From an uncultured Clostridia bacterium (lineage in GTDB: Bacteria > Bacillota > Clostridia > Christensenellales > Aristaeellaceae), in NCBI GenBank assembly GCA_934631025.1, contig CAKTXR010000018.1:1-49455 (forward strand): DNA of 49,455 nt, read 5' to 3'. The notes under the pieces are model-generated. The model ran no database searches. It saw nothing but the letters and a program-made list of their open reading frames with translations, and had not been told where the DNA came from. Position numbers and translations under genes: made by a program. Below, one piece after another: positions 1 through 8,334 of this stretch; the first letter of the stretch is position 1, and each line of letters starts with the position of its first letter.

Positions 1-1
1 G

Positions 2-1249
2 ATAAGCGCCGCGCTCGTCATGGTGCTGCTGCTCTCCGCCCTGCCCGCCCGCGCCCTCGATCTCAGCCGCGATGAGCTGCGCGCGCTCTTTTCATCGCTC
101 ACGAGCGCGGAAAGCGACGCGCTCTTTGCCGAAACGCCCTCCCTTGAGCCGCCCTACGCCGCCGGCGTGCTGAGCGACGAGCAGATAAACAGCGCCCTTG
201 ACACGCTCAACGTCCTGCGCGCGCTGGCGGGGCTGCCGGAGGTCGCCGAGGACGGCGCATTGAACGACCTCGCGCAGCACGGCGCGGTGCTCTCGGCCGT
301 TCGGAGCGAAATCACCCACGCTCCCGAGCCGGTCGCCGGTATGCCGGACGATTTTTACGCCCTCGGCGCTCAGGCGGCGGCGCGCTGCAATCTGGCGCTG
401 TTCAACTGGCACGAGCCGCGTCTGGCCGCGCGCGCCATGGTCTTTTTCATGCAGGACGACACGGCGGGCAATCTCGCCGACCTGGGGCACCGCCGCTGGA
501 TGCTCAGCCCGACGATGGGCAAGGCCGGACTGGGGCTGGCGCTGGACGAGCCGGGCCGCTCCTACATCGCGCTCTACGTCACCGACGATTCCGCGTCCTT
601 CGATTACGATTCTATCGCCTGGCCGTGCGCGGGGGCCTTCCCCGCCGAGCTGATGAACGCCGCCACGCCCTGGTCGATCTCGCTCAACCCCGAAAAATAC
701 GATCTGACCGCGTCAACGCCGCACGTCACGCTTATAGAGGAAACAAGCGGCGCATGCTGGGAGATGGAAAGCGGCGATTCCGCAGATACGAACGGCGCGT
801 ATTTCATGCTGTCGTTCGGCCGCTTCGGCGACGGCCCCGCGTGCATATTCCGCCCCGATCTGTCCGAATATCCCGCGCTGGAAAACGGCTACGAGCAGAA
901 TCAGGTGTGGCGCGTCGCGCTCTCCGGCCTTGTGGGGACGGACGGCGCGCCCTGCGCCGACATCGCCTTCACCTGCGAGATGACCTCGCTCACGCCGATC
1001 GACCCCGCCGGCATCGAGCTGAGCGAACGCGGCCTTGCGCTGTCCGTCGGCGAGGAGCGCGCCGTTTCGGCCACGGTGTATCCGCGCTGGGCGGACGACC
1101 TCAGCTACACGCTGTCCGTCGATGATCCCGCGGTCGCGTCCCTGTCGCCGGACGGCACGCTCACCGGCCTGTCCGAGGGGCAGTGCATACTGACCGCCCG
1201 CGCCGCCAACGGCCGCAGCGACAGCATCCCCGTTATCGTCGGGGAATGA
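2..1249 (+). CDS. Secreted CAP-domain protein with C-terminal Ig-like (Big2) domain, 5' partial
   Basis: The reading frame is open to the window edge. The residues before the first ATG (position 20) are hydrophobic and run into LLLSALPARA, so they look like the core of a signal peptide and the true start probably lies upstream. The first half carries a CAP (SCP/PR1-like) domain: an alanine-rich LNVLRALAGLP helix, a histidine-containing segment near ITHAPEP and the typical HRRWMLSP motif near codon 160. The last 90 residues (IDPAGIELS to the end) look like a bacterial Ig-like group 2 domain, with SVGEERAVSATVYP and the GTLTGLSEGQCILTA pattern. CAP proteins of Firmicutes are extracellular and of uncertain activity. 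An export role and cell-surface binding by the Ig-like domain are inferred. No operon partner is visible; the next gene starts 70 bases downstream with its own ribosome site. Confidence 0.8.
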   Translation: MSAALVMVLLLSALPARALDLSRDELRALFSSLTSAESDALFAETPSLEPPYAAGVLSDEQINSALDTLNVLRALAGLPEVAEDGALNDLAQHGAVLSAVRSEITHAPEPVAGMPDDFYALGAQAAARCNLALFNWHEPRLAARAMVFFMQDDTAGNLADLGHRRWMLSPTMGKAGLGLALDEPGRSYIALYVTDDSASFDYDSIAWPCAGAFPAELMNAATPWSISLNPEKYDLTASTPHVTLIEETSGACWEMESGDSADTNGAYFMLSFGRFGDGPACIFRPDLSEYPALENGYEQNQVWRVALSGLVGTDGAPCADIAFTCEMTSLTPIDPAGIELSERGLALSVGEERAVSATVYPRWADDLSYTLSVDDPAVASLSPDGTLTGLSEGQCILTARAANGRSDSIPVIVGE

Positions 1250-1319
1250 CCGTTCCAGAATCGCTTCCATTATATAGCGTCCATGCGCTAGCATAAATAC
1301 GTCTGAAAGGATCATGCTC

Positions 1320-3344
1320 ATGAACTCTGAAAACGTCCATGTCTTTGTCGGCCATTGGATCACCGACGACGAATTCGCCGCCCTCGCGCCCCGAAACGTC
1401 TTTCACAAGCAGCTTCAAAGCGTCGATCTGCCCTGCGACGAGCACCGCGACCGGCACATACTCTTCCGCCGCCGCTTCACGCTGGAGCGCGCGCCGGGAA
1501 AGGCGCTGCTGTTCATCACCGCCGACGATTACTACAAGGTCTACATCAACGGCCTGTTCGTCGGGCAGGGGCCTGCGCCGGCCTATCACTTCCAGTACGG
1601 CTACAACACGTTCGACGTTTCCTCCTTCCTGCGCGCGGGCGAGAACGTGATCGCCGTCCACACGCTGTATCAGGGACTGATCAACCGCGTGTGGGTCAGC
1701 GGCGACCAGCGCCACGGCCTGATCTGCGATCTGGAAGCGGATGGCCAAATCGCGCTTTCCAGCGACGAGACTTTCCTGACGCATCCTCACACCGCCTACC
1801 GCGAGACGGGAACCGCCGGCTACAGGACGCAGTTCCTCGAGAGCTACGATTCCGCCGCGCCCGAGGTCGGCTTTGAGCGGCCCGATTTCGACGATGCCCT
1901 CTGGCTTCCGGCGCAGGCGCGGCAAAACCTCGATTACACGCTCGTGCCGCAGCCGACCGAAATGCTGCGCTTCGAATCGATCAGCCCCGCCAAAATCGAG
2001 CACCGCGGGAGCGTCATGCGGCTCGATTTCGGCGCGTGCCGCGTGGGCTATCTCACGGCGTGCGCTCGGGGACGCGCAGGCGATGAAATCATCATCCGCT
2101 GCGGGCAGGAATTAAATGACGACGGCTCGCTGCGCTGGAAAATGCGCGCCAACTGCGATTATGAGGAGACGTGGCGGCTCTCCGGCGGGCGCGACGCGCT
2201 CGACTGGTTCGACTACAAGACGTTCCGCTATGCCGAGCTGACGCTGCCCGAGGGCTGCGCCATTACAAACGTCGCTCTGCGGGCGCGCCACTATCCCTTC
2301 GCGCTCAAGGCGGTCATGAATCCGGACGCGGCGAAAGACGAAGGCCTGCGCGCGATCTGGAAGCTGTGCGTCTCCTCGCAGAAATACGGCGTGCAGGAGG
2401 TCATTCAGGACTGCATGGAGCGCGAAAAGGGCTTCTATGTGGGCGACGGCTGCTACACGGCGCTGGCCAATCTCGTGCTGACGCGGGACGATTCCATCGT
2501 ACGCAAGCTGATCGACGACGCGTTCGCCTCGACGTTCATCACCGAGGGCATGGTCACCTGTCTGGACTGCGCCTTCATGCAGGAAATCGCCGAGTATCCG
2601 CTGATGCTGATCTCGCTGATCCTCTGGCATTACCGGCTGTGCGGCGACAAGGACTATCTGGCGCAAAACTATCCCAAAGTCTGCCGCCTGCTGGACGTTT
2701 ACCGCGCCGATTACGAGAAGGACTTCCTCCTGCAAAATCTGGACAAATGGTGCGTGGTCGAATGGCCGGCCAACTTCCGCGACGGCTACGACGTGGACAT
2801 CACCGAGGGCAGGGTATGCCATACGCCGCACGTCGCCATCAACGCCTACTATCTCGAGGCGATCCACTGCGCCAATCAGATCGCCGCGCTGCTGGGCGAG
2901 AGCGCCTATCGCGACGAAGCGCCGCTGCGCGCGCGTTTCACCGCCGCCTTCTATGACGAGACGCGCCACATTTTCCGCGACAGCACCGAGACGCAGCACG
3001 CCAGCTTCATCGGCAACGCGCTGGCCTACGGCTTCCGGCTCTATCCGGACGATATGTGCGCCGAGGCCATCGAAGCATGGATCGACCGCGTGGGCATCAC
3101 CGCCGTCGGGCTGTTCGGCGTGTGGCCGCTCCTGTGCGGGCTGGTGCGGCGCGGAAAGCGCGAGCGCGCGCTTTCGCTCATCGGCGATGAGAACGCGTGG
3201 AAGCGCATGCTCCGCGAGGGCGCGACCAGCACGTTCGAGGGCTGGGGCAAGGACACCAAGTGGAACACCTCGCTCTTCCACCTGACCATGACCGACGCGG
3301 CCGTGTTTTTGGCAGATATTGATCTTGAGGCGCTGTTTGCCTGA
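1320..3344 (+). CDS. Alpha-L-rhamnosidase-like glycoside hydrolase (GH78 type)
   Basis: A 674-residue cytoplasmic protein without signal peptide. The N-terminal third has the beta-sandwich pattern of GH78 enzymes (FRRRFTLE, YKVYINGLFVGQGPAPAY, NTFDVSSFLRAGENVIAV). The C-terminal half matches the alpha/alpha six-barrel catalytic domain: VIQDCMEREKGFYVGDG corresponds to the conserved acidic region of the family, and STFEGWGKDTKWNTSLFH to the terminal barrel helices. GH78 enzymes release terminal alpha-L-rhamnose from pectin or glycosides; the true substrate is unknown. Two ATGs compete (1314 and 1320). The GAAAGG ribosome site at 1305-1310 is only 3 bases from the first but 9 from the second, so 1320 was chosen. 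It appears to be transcribed alone. Confidence 0.8.
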   Translation: MNSENVHVFVGHWITDDEFAALAPRNVFHKQLQSVDLPCDEHRDRHILFRRRFTLERAPGKALLFITADDYYKVYINGLFVGQGPAPAYHFQYGYNTFDVSSFLRAGENVIAVHTLYQGLINRVWVSGDQRHGLICDLEADGQIALSSDETFLTHPHTAYRETGTAGYRTQFLESYDSAAPEVGFERPDFDDALWLPAQARQNLDYTLVPQPTEMLRFESISPAKIEHRGSVMRLDFGACRVGYLTACARGRAGDEIIIRCGQELNDDGSLRWKMRANCDYEETWRLSGGRDALDWFDYKTFRYAELTLPEGCAITNVALRARHYPFALKAVMNPDAAKDEGLRAIWKLCVSSQKYGVQEVIQDCMEREKGFYVGDGCYTALANLVLTRDDSIVRKLIDDAFASTFITEGMVTCLDCAFMQEIAEYPLMLISLILWHYRLCGDKDYLAQNYPKVCRLLDVYRADYEKDFLLQNLDKWCVVEWPANFRDGYDVDITEGRVCHTPHVAINAYYLEAIHCANQIAALLGESAYRDEAPLRARFTAAFYDETRHIFRDSTETQHASFIGNALAYGFRLYPDDMCAEAIEAWIDRVGITAVGLFGVWPLLCGLVRRGKRERALSLIGDENAWKRMLREGATSTFEGWGKDTKWNTSLFHLTMTDAAVFLADIDLEALFA

Positions 3345-3405
3345 CGAGCTTGAAAACCGCAGTATCCGCTGAATGAGAGCGGACTATCCTCCGAAAAACA
3401 AGCAG

Positions 3406-3452
3406 TAAAAAGCGCCGCCTGTTGTAGAATAAGGCCTACAGCAGACGGCGCT
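3406..3452 (-). terminator. Intrinsic terminator, minus strand, orphan
   Basis: Inverted arms at 3411-3427 and 3436-3452 (17 pairs, two mispairs) with an 8-base loop. On the minus strand the stem is followed by a run of five T (3411-3407). There is no T run on the plus side, so it does not fit the GH78 gene. No convincing minus-strand gene ends here. Confidence 0.6.
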
Positions 3453-3592
3453 ATCACGTCAAAAGAATATGCGAGGGCAGAAATACACGGCAAAGTAGTT
3501 TTCCGGAGAAAAACCGCAAAAGAGCGAACCCAGAGATCGGCGCACATTTCAGGCCGAGCAGAGTACAGATCAAAGAGCTTATCGAATGTCAA
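3406..3592 (-). ncRNA. Possible small RNA (promoter box plus orphan terminator)
   Basis: On the minus strand a perfect TTGACA (3592-3587) is followed by only a weak -10 (TGTACT, 19 bases away). About 140 bases later comes the orphan terminator at 3452-3406. Between them there is no ORF with a ribosome site. The sequence is not recognised as SRP RNA, tmRNA, RNase P RNA or 6S RNA. The weak -10 makes this tentative. Confidence 0.25.
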
Positions 3593-3864
3593 AATTACAA
3601 ACGCCAACTGTTACCGTACTCTTCTCAAATGCAGCCCTTCTGAAAAATTGCATGTCAGCCCTCTCCGCCTGCAAAGCGGCGCTCTTTCTCCAAACGCGCC
3701 CTATCGCCCCGCGAACTTCTCCAGCCAAATGCGCTTGCCAAACAAGCAGAAAACCAGTGTCCTTTCCCAAGGCGCACCGCAGAGGAGAACCTTTTCCCCC
3801 TGTCATTTGACTTTCAAAAAGCCTTCCAAGCGTCATACAAAGCGTATTCCTGTCTCAAAACGCC

Positions 3865-3903
3865 AAACGGCCCGCCCGACGCAAACCGCGCCGGACAGGC
3901 CGT
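3865..3903 (-). terminator. Probable recA terminator
   Basis: A 16-pair stem (3867-3882 with 3888-3903, three G-U pairs in the minus-strand RNA) and a 5-base loop, 30 bases after the recA stop. The T tract is weak (TTT, then TTTT after four bases). Confidence 0.6.
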
Positions 3904-3932
3904 AACCCCATGCATTCTTAAGCGGACGACGC

Positions 3933-5042
3933 TTACTCCTCGTCCATGGACTCCACGCCTTCGCCGTCCTCGTCCTCGCCTTCGTCCTGCTCCAGCTCGA
4001 CGGAGATGTTGCCCGCGTTGAAGTCCTCGCGGATGCGCTTTTCGATCGCGTCGAACACATCCGGATGCTCCTTCAGGTAGATGCGCACGTTGTCGCGGCC
4101 CTGCGCGATGCGCTCGCCCTCATAGGAGAACCACGAGCCGCTCTTTTGCAGGATGTCGCGCTCGACGGCCAGATCGATCAGGCCGCCCTCGCGGGAAAGG
4201 CCCTCGCCGTAGAGCATATCCACCACGCAGACGCGGAACGGCGGCGCGACCTTGTTCTTGACGATCTTGATCTTGGCGCGGTTGCCGATGATCTCCGAGC
4301 CGTTCTTGATCGGCTCGCCCTTGCGGATGTCGATGCGTACTGTGGCGTAGAACTTGAGCGCCTTGCCGCCGGTGGTGACCTCGGGATTGCCGTACATCAC
4401 GCCCACCTTTTCGCGCAGCTGGTTGATGAAGATCACGACGGCGTTGGTCTTGGCGATCACGCCGGCCAGCTTGCGCAGCGCCTGGCTCATCAATCGCGCC
4501 TGAAGGCCGACGTGGCTCTCGCCCATGTCGCCCTCGATTTCCTGCTTGGGCACCAGCGCGGCCACCGAGTCGACGACCACGATGTCGATCGCGCCGGAGC
4601 GCACGAGCGCCTCGCAGATGTCCAGCGCCTGCTCGCCGTTGTCGGGCTGAGAGACGTACAGCTCGTCGATGTCCACGCCCAGCGCCTTGGCGTACACCGG
4701 ATCGAGCGCGTGCTCGGCGTCTATGAACGCGGCGGTACCGCCCATCTTCTGCGCCTGCGCCACGGTCTGCAGCGCCAGCGTCGTCTTGCCGGAGGATTCC
4801 GGCCCGTAGATCTCAATAATGCGGCCGCGCGGCAGTCCGCCCACGCCCAGCGCGAAATCCAGATGCAGGCAGCCGGTCGGGATGACCTCGACCTGCATCT
4901 TCTCCGCCGAGCCGAGCTTCATCACCGAGCCTTTGCCGAAGTCCTTCTCTATCTTGCTCAGCGCCATATCCAGCGCCTTCTTCTTCTCATCGCCAAATCG
5001 CTGCGTCGCGACGTTCTTCTCGCTCTTTTTGCTGTCGGCCAT
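3933..5042 (-). CDS. recA: Recombinase A
   Basis: RecA polymerises on single-stranded DNA, catalyses strand exchange and triggers LexA self-cleavage. The 369-residue protein has the usual length and order. An N-terminal helix (KKKALDMALSKIEKDFGKGSVM) is followed by Walker A GPESSGKTTLAL near residue 80, Walker B IVVVDSVAALVP, the loop region LMSQALRKLAGVI and VIFINQLREKVGVMYGNPE with TTGGKALKFYA. An acidic C-terminal tail ends in EDEDGEGVESMDEE. The start is set by AGGGGG ten bases upstream. A TTGCCT-17-TATAAT promoter lies just upstream. No canonical GAAC-N4-GTTC LexA box was found at the promoter. It is a single-gene unit: the XRE gene upstream ends with its own terminator and recA with a hairpin. 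Confidence 0.98.
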   Translation of the reverse strand: MADSKKSEKNVATQRFGDEKKKALDMALSKIEKDFGKGSVMKLGSAEKMQVEVIPTGCLHLDFALGVGGLPRGRIIEIYGPESSGKTTLALQTVAQAQKMGGTAAFIDAEHALDPVYAKALGVDIDELYVSQPDNGEQALDICEALVRSGAIDIVVVDSVAALVPKQEIEGDMGESHVGLQARLMSQALRKLAGVIAKTNAVVIFINQLREKVGVMYGNPEVTTGGKALKFYATVRIDIRKGEPIKNGSEIIGNRAKIKIVKNKVAPPFRVCVVDMLYGEGLSREGGLIDLAVERDILQKSGSWFSYEGERIAQGRDNVRIYLKEHPDVFDAIEKRIREDFNAGNISVELEQDEGEDEDGEGVESMDEE

Positions 5043-5083
5043 ACGAACGAAGCCCCCTGTTCATACGTTCTTTTCTGTTTCCT

Positions 5084-5112
5084 ATTATACTATGACTTTC
5101 CGCTCAAGGCAA
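5084..5112 (-). promoter_or_regulatory. recA promoter
   Basis: Minus-strand -35 TTGCCT (5112-5107), 17-base spacer, -10 TATAAT (5089-5084), about 40 bases before the recA start codon. Confidence 0.65.
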
Positions 5113-5147
5113 GCGGAAAAGGCATCAATTTACATGGCGTTCGAAAG

Positions 5148-5197
5148 AAAAAAAAGTCTCGCGAACCGCGCCACCCATAAAGCGACGCGCCGCGAGA
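5148..5197 (-). terminator. Terminator of the XRE regulator gene
   Basis: Outer arms TCTCGCG (5157-5163) and CGCGAGA (5191-5197) with further GC pairing inside. On the minus strand they are followed by a run of eight T (5155-5148). It lies just downstream of the XRE gene and just upstream of the recA promoter. Confidence 0.75.
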
Positions 5198-5203
5198 TAA
5201 AAA

Positions 5204-5548
5204 TTATAAGCCGTCCCATGGAATCTTGCCCTTGCGTATATAAAGACTGCGCGAGAGCAGGTATTCGTCCGAGTGCATCTGAATTTCGTCCGAAAGCGGC
5301 CGGTCAATGCGCTCCAGCCCGAGCAGCAGATAATCCAGGCTGACGGCCAGCGCATGCGCCGCACCAATAACAAACTCCAGGGAGGGATTCTTCCGGCCAT
5401 ACTCGATGTTGCACAAATGCGCCTTGCTGATGCCGGTCTGGCGGGCAAGCTCCTCCGGCGTGATGTGCCGCTGGTTCCGCGCATCGCGGATCCGCAATCC
5501 AATCAGCACCGGACTGTCGCTCTGGACAGCGTTTTCATCAATATCCAT
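5204..5548 (-). CDS. XRE-family (HTH_3) transcriptional regulator
   Basis: A 114-residue DNA-binding protein. A Cro/CI-type helix-turn-helix spans roughly residues 17-75: IGLRIRDARNQRHITPEEL, then ARQTGISKAHLCNIEYGRK, then SLEFVIGAAHALAVSLDYLL. The C-terminal 35 residues are charged and carry no recognised sensor domain. The frame stays open far upstream, but GGGAGG nine bases before codon ATG at 5548 and the start of the conserved domain decide this start. Such small regulators often control their own gene or a neighbour. Whether it affects recA, whose promoter lies about 90 bases beyond its stop, cannot be told from sequence. Confidence 0.85.
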   Translation of the reverse strand: MDIDENAVQSDSPVLIGLRIRDARNQRHITPEELARQTGISKAHLCNIEYGRKNPSLEFVIGAAHALAVSLDYLLLGLERIDRPLSDEIQMHSDEYLLSRSLYIRKGKIPWDGL

Positions 5549-5850
5549 GGCCCTTTTCCTCCCATCGCGCGGCTCGAAATCCGGCGCGCAATATAAAAAA
5601 ATCCCGCGGACTGGCGGTTCGGCGCCTTTCGCCGCGTCACAGCTCCTACAGTTCCGATTCTGACGAAAAAGCGCAGGAAGCCGCCGGTCTCCGCCTTCGG
5701 AGGACGCTTCGGCTCCAATATCCGCGATCGTAAAACCGGTATGCAGATAAAGGGGACGCTCCCCCAAGCCAACAGAATGCAAATCTCATTTCAGAAGGTA
5801 ATGAAAAGGAGCGCAGCAAAGGTACTACGCTCCTTTACAATGCCTCGAAC
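5549..5850. other. Intergenic region upstream of the XRE gene
   Basis: 302 bases between the XRE start and the rpmB stop. It contains the rpmB terminator at its right end. A minus-strand frame through it is treated as a non-coding extension because it lacks family similarity. Nothing else is recognised. Confidence 0.5.
5801..5836 (-). terminator. rpmB terminator
   Basis: Nine-pair stem AAAGGAGCG (5805-5813) with CGCTCCTTT (5828-5836), 14-base loop. On the minus strand it is followed by TTTTCATT, 15 bases after the rpmB stop. Confidence 0.65.
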
Positions 5851-6039
5851 TTAAACTCGCTCCACTTTGCCACTGCGCAGACAACGGGTGCACACGTACA
5901 TACGGGTAGGCGTTCCGTTCACATTCACGCGGACACGCTGCGTGTTAGGAGCCCAGGTACGGCGAGTTTTATGGTTGGAATGGCTCACGTTGTTGCCGGA
6001 GACAACACCCTTGTGGCAAACCTCACAAAACTTTCCCAT
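5851..6039 (-). CDS. rpmB: Large ribosomal subunit protein bL28
   Basis: A 62-residue basic protein of the 50S subunit, the usual length. It starts MGKFCEVCHKGVVSGNNVSHS and has a second cysteine pair, CTRC, in the C-terminal half. This is the zinc-binding (C+) form, which is replaced by a cysteine-free paralogue in some zinc-starved bacteria. The ribosome site AAAGGAGG lies eight bases before the start. A strong promoter lies 40 bases upstream. Its divergent placement next to an Asp23 gene and fakA is the standard Firmicute arrangement. Confidence 0.98.
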   Translation of the reverse strand: MGKFCEVCHKGVVSGNNVSHSNHKTRRTWAPNTQRVRVNVNGTPTRMYVCTRCLRSGKVERV

Positions 6040-6079
6040 CGATCACACCTCCTTTAGGCGTTCACATAAAACACTAGGT

Positions 6080-6108
6080 ATTATAGCAGTTCCCGCGGCA
6101 CTTTGCAA
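6080..6108 (-). promoter_or_regulatory. rpmB promoter
   Basis: Minus-strand TTGCAA (6108-6103), 17-base spacer, TATAAT (6085-6080) preceded by TGC (extended -10). Confidence 0.7.
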
Positions 6109-6221
6109 GTAGTTTGTGTGAATTTCTTGGGCGCGGCGGCATATTTTTATCTCTGGCGGGAAATTTAATAGGAAAATATCGGCTCAAACACAATTTCTTA
6201 TCATGTTTTGCATTGGGGCGC

Positions 6222-6250
6222 TTGCATCGGAGCGCAATCTCATGTATACT
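6222..6250 (+). promoter_or_regulatory. Promoter of the Asp23-fakA unit
   Basis: TTGCAT (6222-6227), 17-base spacer, TATACT (6245-6250), about 43 bases before the start codon. Confidence 0.6.
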
Positions 6251-6292
6251 ATTCCTACATATAGGACATATCCTCGATTGGAGGTTTCGCTT

Positions 6293-6643
6293 ATGGACTG
6301 CAAATTTACCACTGAACTGGGCACCGTCACCGTCAATGAGGACGTTCTGCTGAAGGTCGCCGGCTATTCCGCCCTCGAGTGCTACGGCATCGTCGGCATG
6401 GCGGCCAAGCGAACGACCGACGGGCTTGTCCAGCTTCTCGGCCGCGAAAATCTGGGCCGCGGCGTACGCATCCGGCCGGCTGCCGATTCCGTAAACGTCG
6501 ATCTGTTCATCATCGTCGAATACGGCATTTCGATCAGCGCCGTCGCCGCCAATATCATCGACACCGTCAAATACAAAATCGAGCATCTGACCGGCATCAA
6601 GGTCGACAAGGTCACTGTTTCGGTCGAAGACATCCGCGTCTGA
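6293..6643 (+). CDS. Asp23/Gls24 family protein (YloU-like)
   Basis: A 116-residue Asp23/Gls24 domain protein. Recognisable features are GTVTVNEDVLLKVAGYSALECYGIVGMAAK, a central RGVRIRPAADSVNVDLFIIVEYG strand region and the terminal LTGIKVDKVTVSVEDIRV. In Staphylococcus and Bacillus relatives these are small envelope-associated or stress-linked proteins of poorly defined function. The gene is constantly found just ahead of fakA, as here (32 bases to the chosen fakA start), which suggests a functional link to lipid or envelope homeostasis. Translation starts at ATG 6293 because GGAGG lies eight bases upstream; an in-frame ATG further upstream has no ribosome site. Confidence 0.9.
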   Translation: MDCKFTTELGTVTVNEDVLLKVAGYSALECYGIVGMAAKRTTDGLVQLLGRENLGRGVRIRPAADSVNVDLFIIVEYGISISAVAANIIDTVKYKIEHLTGIKVDKVTVSVEDIRV

Positions 6644-6675
6644 GGGCGCAGATCGTCTGAATGGAGGAATGTAAT

Positions 6676-8334
6676 TTGCCTATCACAACAGTGGACGGTC
6701 TGACGCTCAAGGAAATGTTTCTCTCGGGCGCGGCTCTCCTGGACAAAAACCGGCAGGCCGTCGACGCCCTCAACGTGTTCCCCGTCCCGGACGGCGACAC
6801 GGGCACCAATATGTCTCAGACCATACTCTCCGCCGCCCGCGAGCTGGGCAGCCGCTCCTTCAGCGGCGCCGGCGACGTGGCCAGCACCGTGGCCAAGGGC
6901 GCGCTCAAGGGCGCGCGCGGCAACTCCGGCGTTATCCTGAGCCAGATCCTGCGCGGCATCGCCAAGGCGCTCGAGGGCAGCGACATCATGGACGCGCCGC
7001 TCTTCGCCAAAGCCATGCGCCTGGGCGCGGACACCGCCTACAAGGCCGTCATGAAGCCCAAGGAGGGCACGATCCTGACCGTCATCCGCGTCATCGCCGA
7101 GGAGGTCGAGCAGGCGGCGGCCAAAACCGACGATCTGATCGAGCTGATGAACGTCGTGGTCGAGCGCGGCGACGCGATCCTGCGCCGCACGCCCGAGATG
7201 CTGCCCGTGCTCAAGCAGGCCGGCGTGGTCGATTCCGGCGGCAAGGGCCTCATGGTGTTCTTCACCGGCTTCCGCGCCGCGCTGGTGGGCGAGCCGGTCG
7301 AGGATACCGCCACGGCCGAGGCCGTCGCGCCCAAGCCGCTGCCCGGCGAATATGTGGACGACCACGATCATCTCACCGAAATCACCTACGCCTACTGCAC
7401 CGAGTTCATCGTCTCGCATCCCCGTCCCGACATGAAGGACAGCGAGGTGGCCCGCCTGCGCAAGCGTCTGGAACGCATCGGCGACTGCGTGATCGTCATC
7501 GGCGATCTGGAGGTCGTCAAGGTTCACGTTCACACCAACGATCCCGGCAAGGCGCTACAAATGGCGCTCGAACTGGGCGAGCTGGATTCCATCAAGATCG
7601 ACAACATGCTTGAGGAGTTCCGCGAGCGTCAGGCCAAGCAGAAGGCCGAGGAAGAAGCGAAGGCGGCCGTACCCGGCAAGCCCTTCGGCATGGTGGCCGT
7701 GGCGCTGGGCGAGGGCATTTCCAGCATCTTCCACGATCTGGGCGTCGACAAGGTGGTCGACGGCGGACAGACCATGAACCCCACCATTAAGGATCTGGCC
7801 GACGCCATCGACGAAACGCACGCCGATGAGGTGTTCGTGCTGCCCAACAACTCGAACATCATTCTGGCGGCGCAGCAGGCGGCCGAGCTGACCGAGAAAA
7901 AGGTCTACGTCGTGCCGACCAAGTCCGTGCCCATGGGCATTTCCGCTGCGGTGGCCTTCGTGCCCGACGCGAGCGGCGAGGAAAACTTTGAAGCCATGAA
8001 GGAAGCGGCCATGCACGTTCACACCGCCTCCATCACCTACGCCGTGCGCGATACCAACTTCGACGGCCACGACATCCACGAGGGCGACATCATGGGCCTG
8101 ATCGACAACAAGATCAGCTGCGTCGGCCACTCGATCGAGGAGGTCGCCAAGGAGTCGCTCAAGGACATGGTAAGCGACGACTCCGAGCTGATCACCATAT
8201 TCTACGGTCAGGAGACCAGCAAAGAATCGGCCGAAGCGCTCAAGGACGAGCTGCAATCGCTCTATGAGGACTGCGACGTAACGCTCTACGAGGGCGATCA
8301 GCCGCTGTACTACTACATCATCTCAGTCGAATAA
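6676..8334 (+). CDS. fakA: Fatty acid kinase subunit A (FakA/YloV, DAK2 domain)
   Basis: FakA phosphorylates fatty acids bound to a FakB carrier (DegV family), feeding exogenous fatty acids into phospholipid synthesis. The 552-residue product matches the family length. The N-terminal DhaL-like kinase domain has DALNVFPVPDGDTGTNM, which holds the Mg/ATP-binding aspartates, and GALKGARGNSGVILSQ. A middle domain (YCTEFIVSHP to HTNDPGKAL) and a C-terminal domain (LPNNSNIILAAQQAA, VPTKSVPMGISA) follow. The start is taken as TTG 6676: TGGAGG lies eight bases upstream, and MPITTVDGLTL aligns with known N termini. The ATG at 6661 overlaps that ribosome site. No FakB gene is in the window. A terminator follows. 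Confidence 0.93.
   Translation: MPITTVDGLTLKEMFLSGAALLDKNRQAVDALNVFPVPDGDTGTNMSQTILSAARELGSRSFSGAGDVASTVAKGALKGARGNSGVILSQILRGIAKALEGSDIMDAPLFAKAMRLGADTAYKAVMKPKEGTILTVIRVIAEEVEQAAAKTDDLIELMNVVVERGDAILRRTPEMLPVLKQAGVVDSGGKGLMVFFTGFRAALVGEPVEDTATAEAVAPKPLPGEYVDDHDHLTEITYAYCTEFIVSHPRPDMKDSEVARLRKRLERIGDCVIVIGDLEVVKVHVHTNDPGKALQMALELGELDSIKIDNMLEEFRERQAKQKAEEEAKAAVPGKPFGMVAVALGEGISSIFHDLGVDKVVDGGQTMNPTIKDLADAIDETHADEVFVLPNNSNIILAAQQAAELTEKKVYVVPTKSVPMGISAAVAFVPDASGEENFEAMKEAAMHVHTASITYAVRDTNFDGHDIHEGDIMGLIDNKISCVGHSIEEVAKESLKDMVSDDSELITIFYGQETSKESAEALKDELQSLYEDCDVTLYEGDQPLYYYIISVE

Larger units (their letters stand above)
3345..3932. other. Gene-poor intergenic region with two antisense terminators
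   Basis: 588 bases between the GH78 stop and the recA stop. Base composition is lower in G+C than the flanking genes. Short ORFs exist on both strands but none has a good ribosome site or a recognisable sequence. It holds the probable recA terminator (3867-3903) and a second minus-strand terminator (3406-3452) preceded by a TTGACA box, which may delimit a small RNA. Confidence 0.6.

Noticed and set aside
3453..3860. A known housekeeping RNA (SRP RNA, tmRNA, RNase P RNA or 6S RNA)
   Set aside because: The conserved cores of these RNAs were not found on either strand. Local stems exist but fit none of the classes well.
3579..3905. Short ORFs on both strands between GH78 and recA
   Set aside because: No ribosome sites, no recognisable domains, and low-quality composition.
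5043..5075. Possible LexA (SOS) box upstream of recA
   Set aside because: GAACGTATGAAC is a direct, not inverted, arrangement; the GAAC-N4-GTTC symmetry is absent.
5549..5782. 78-codon N-terminal extension of the XRE regulator
   Set aside because: No similarity to the family, and a GGGAGG site points clearly to the internal ATG at 5548.
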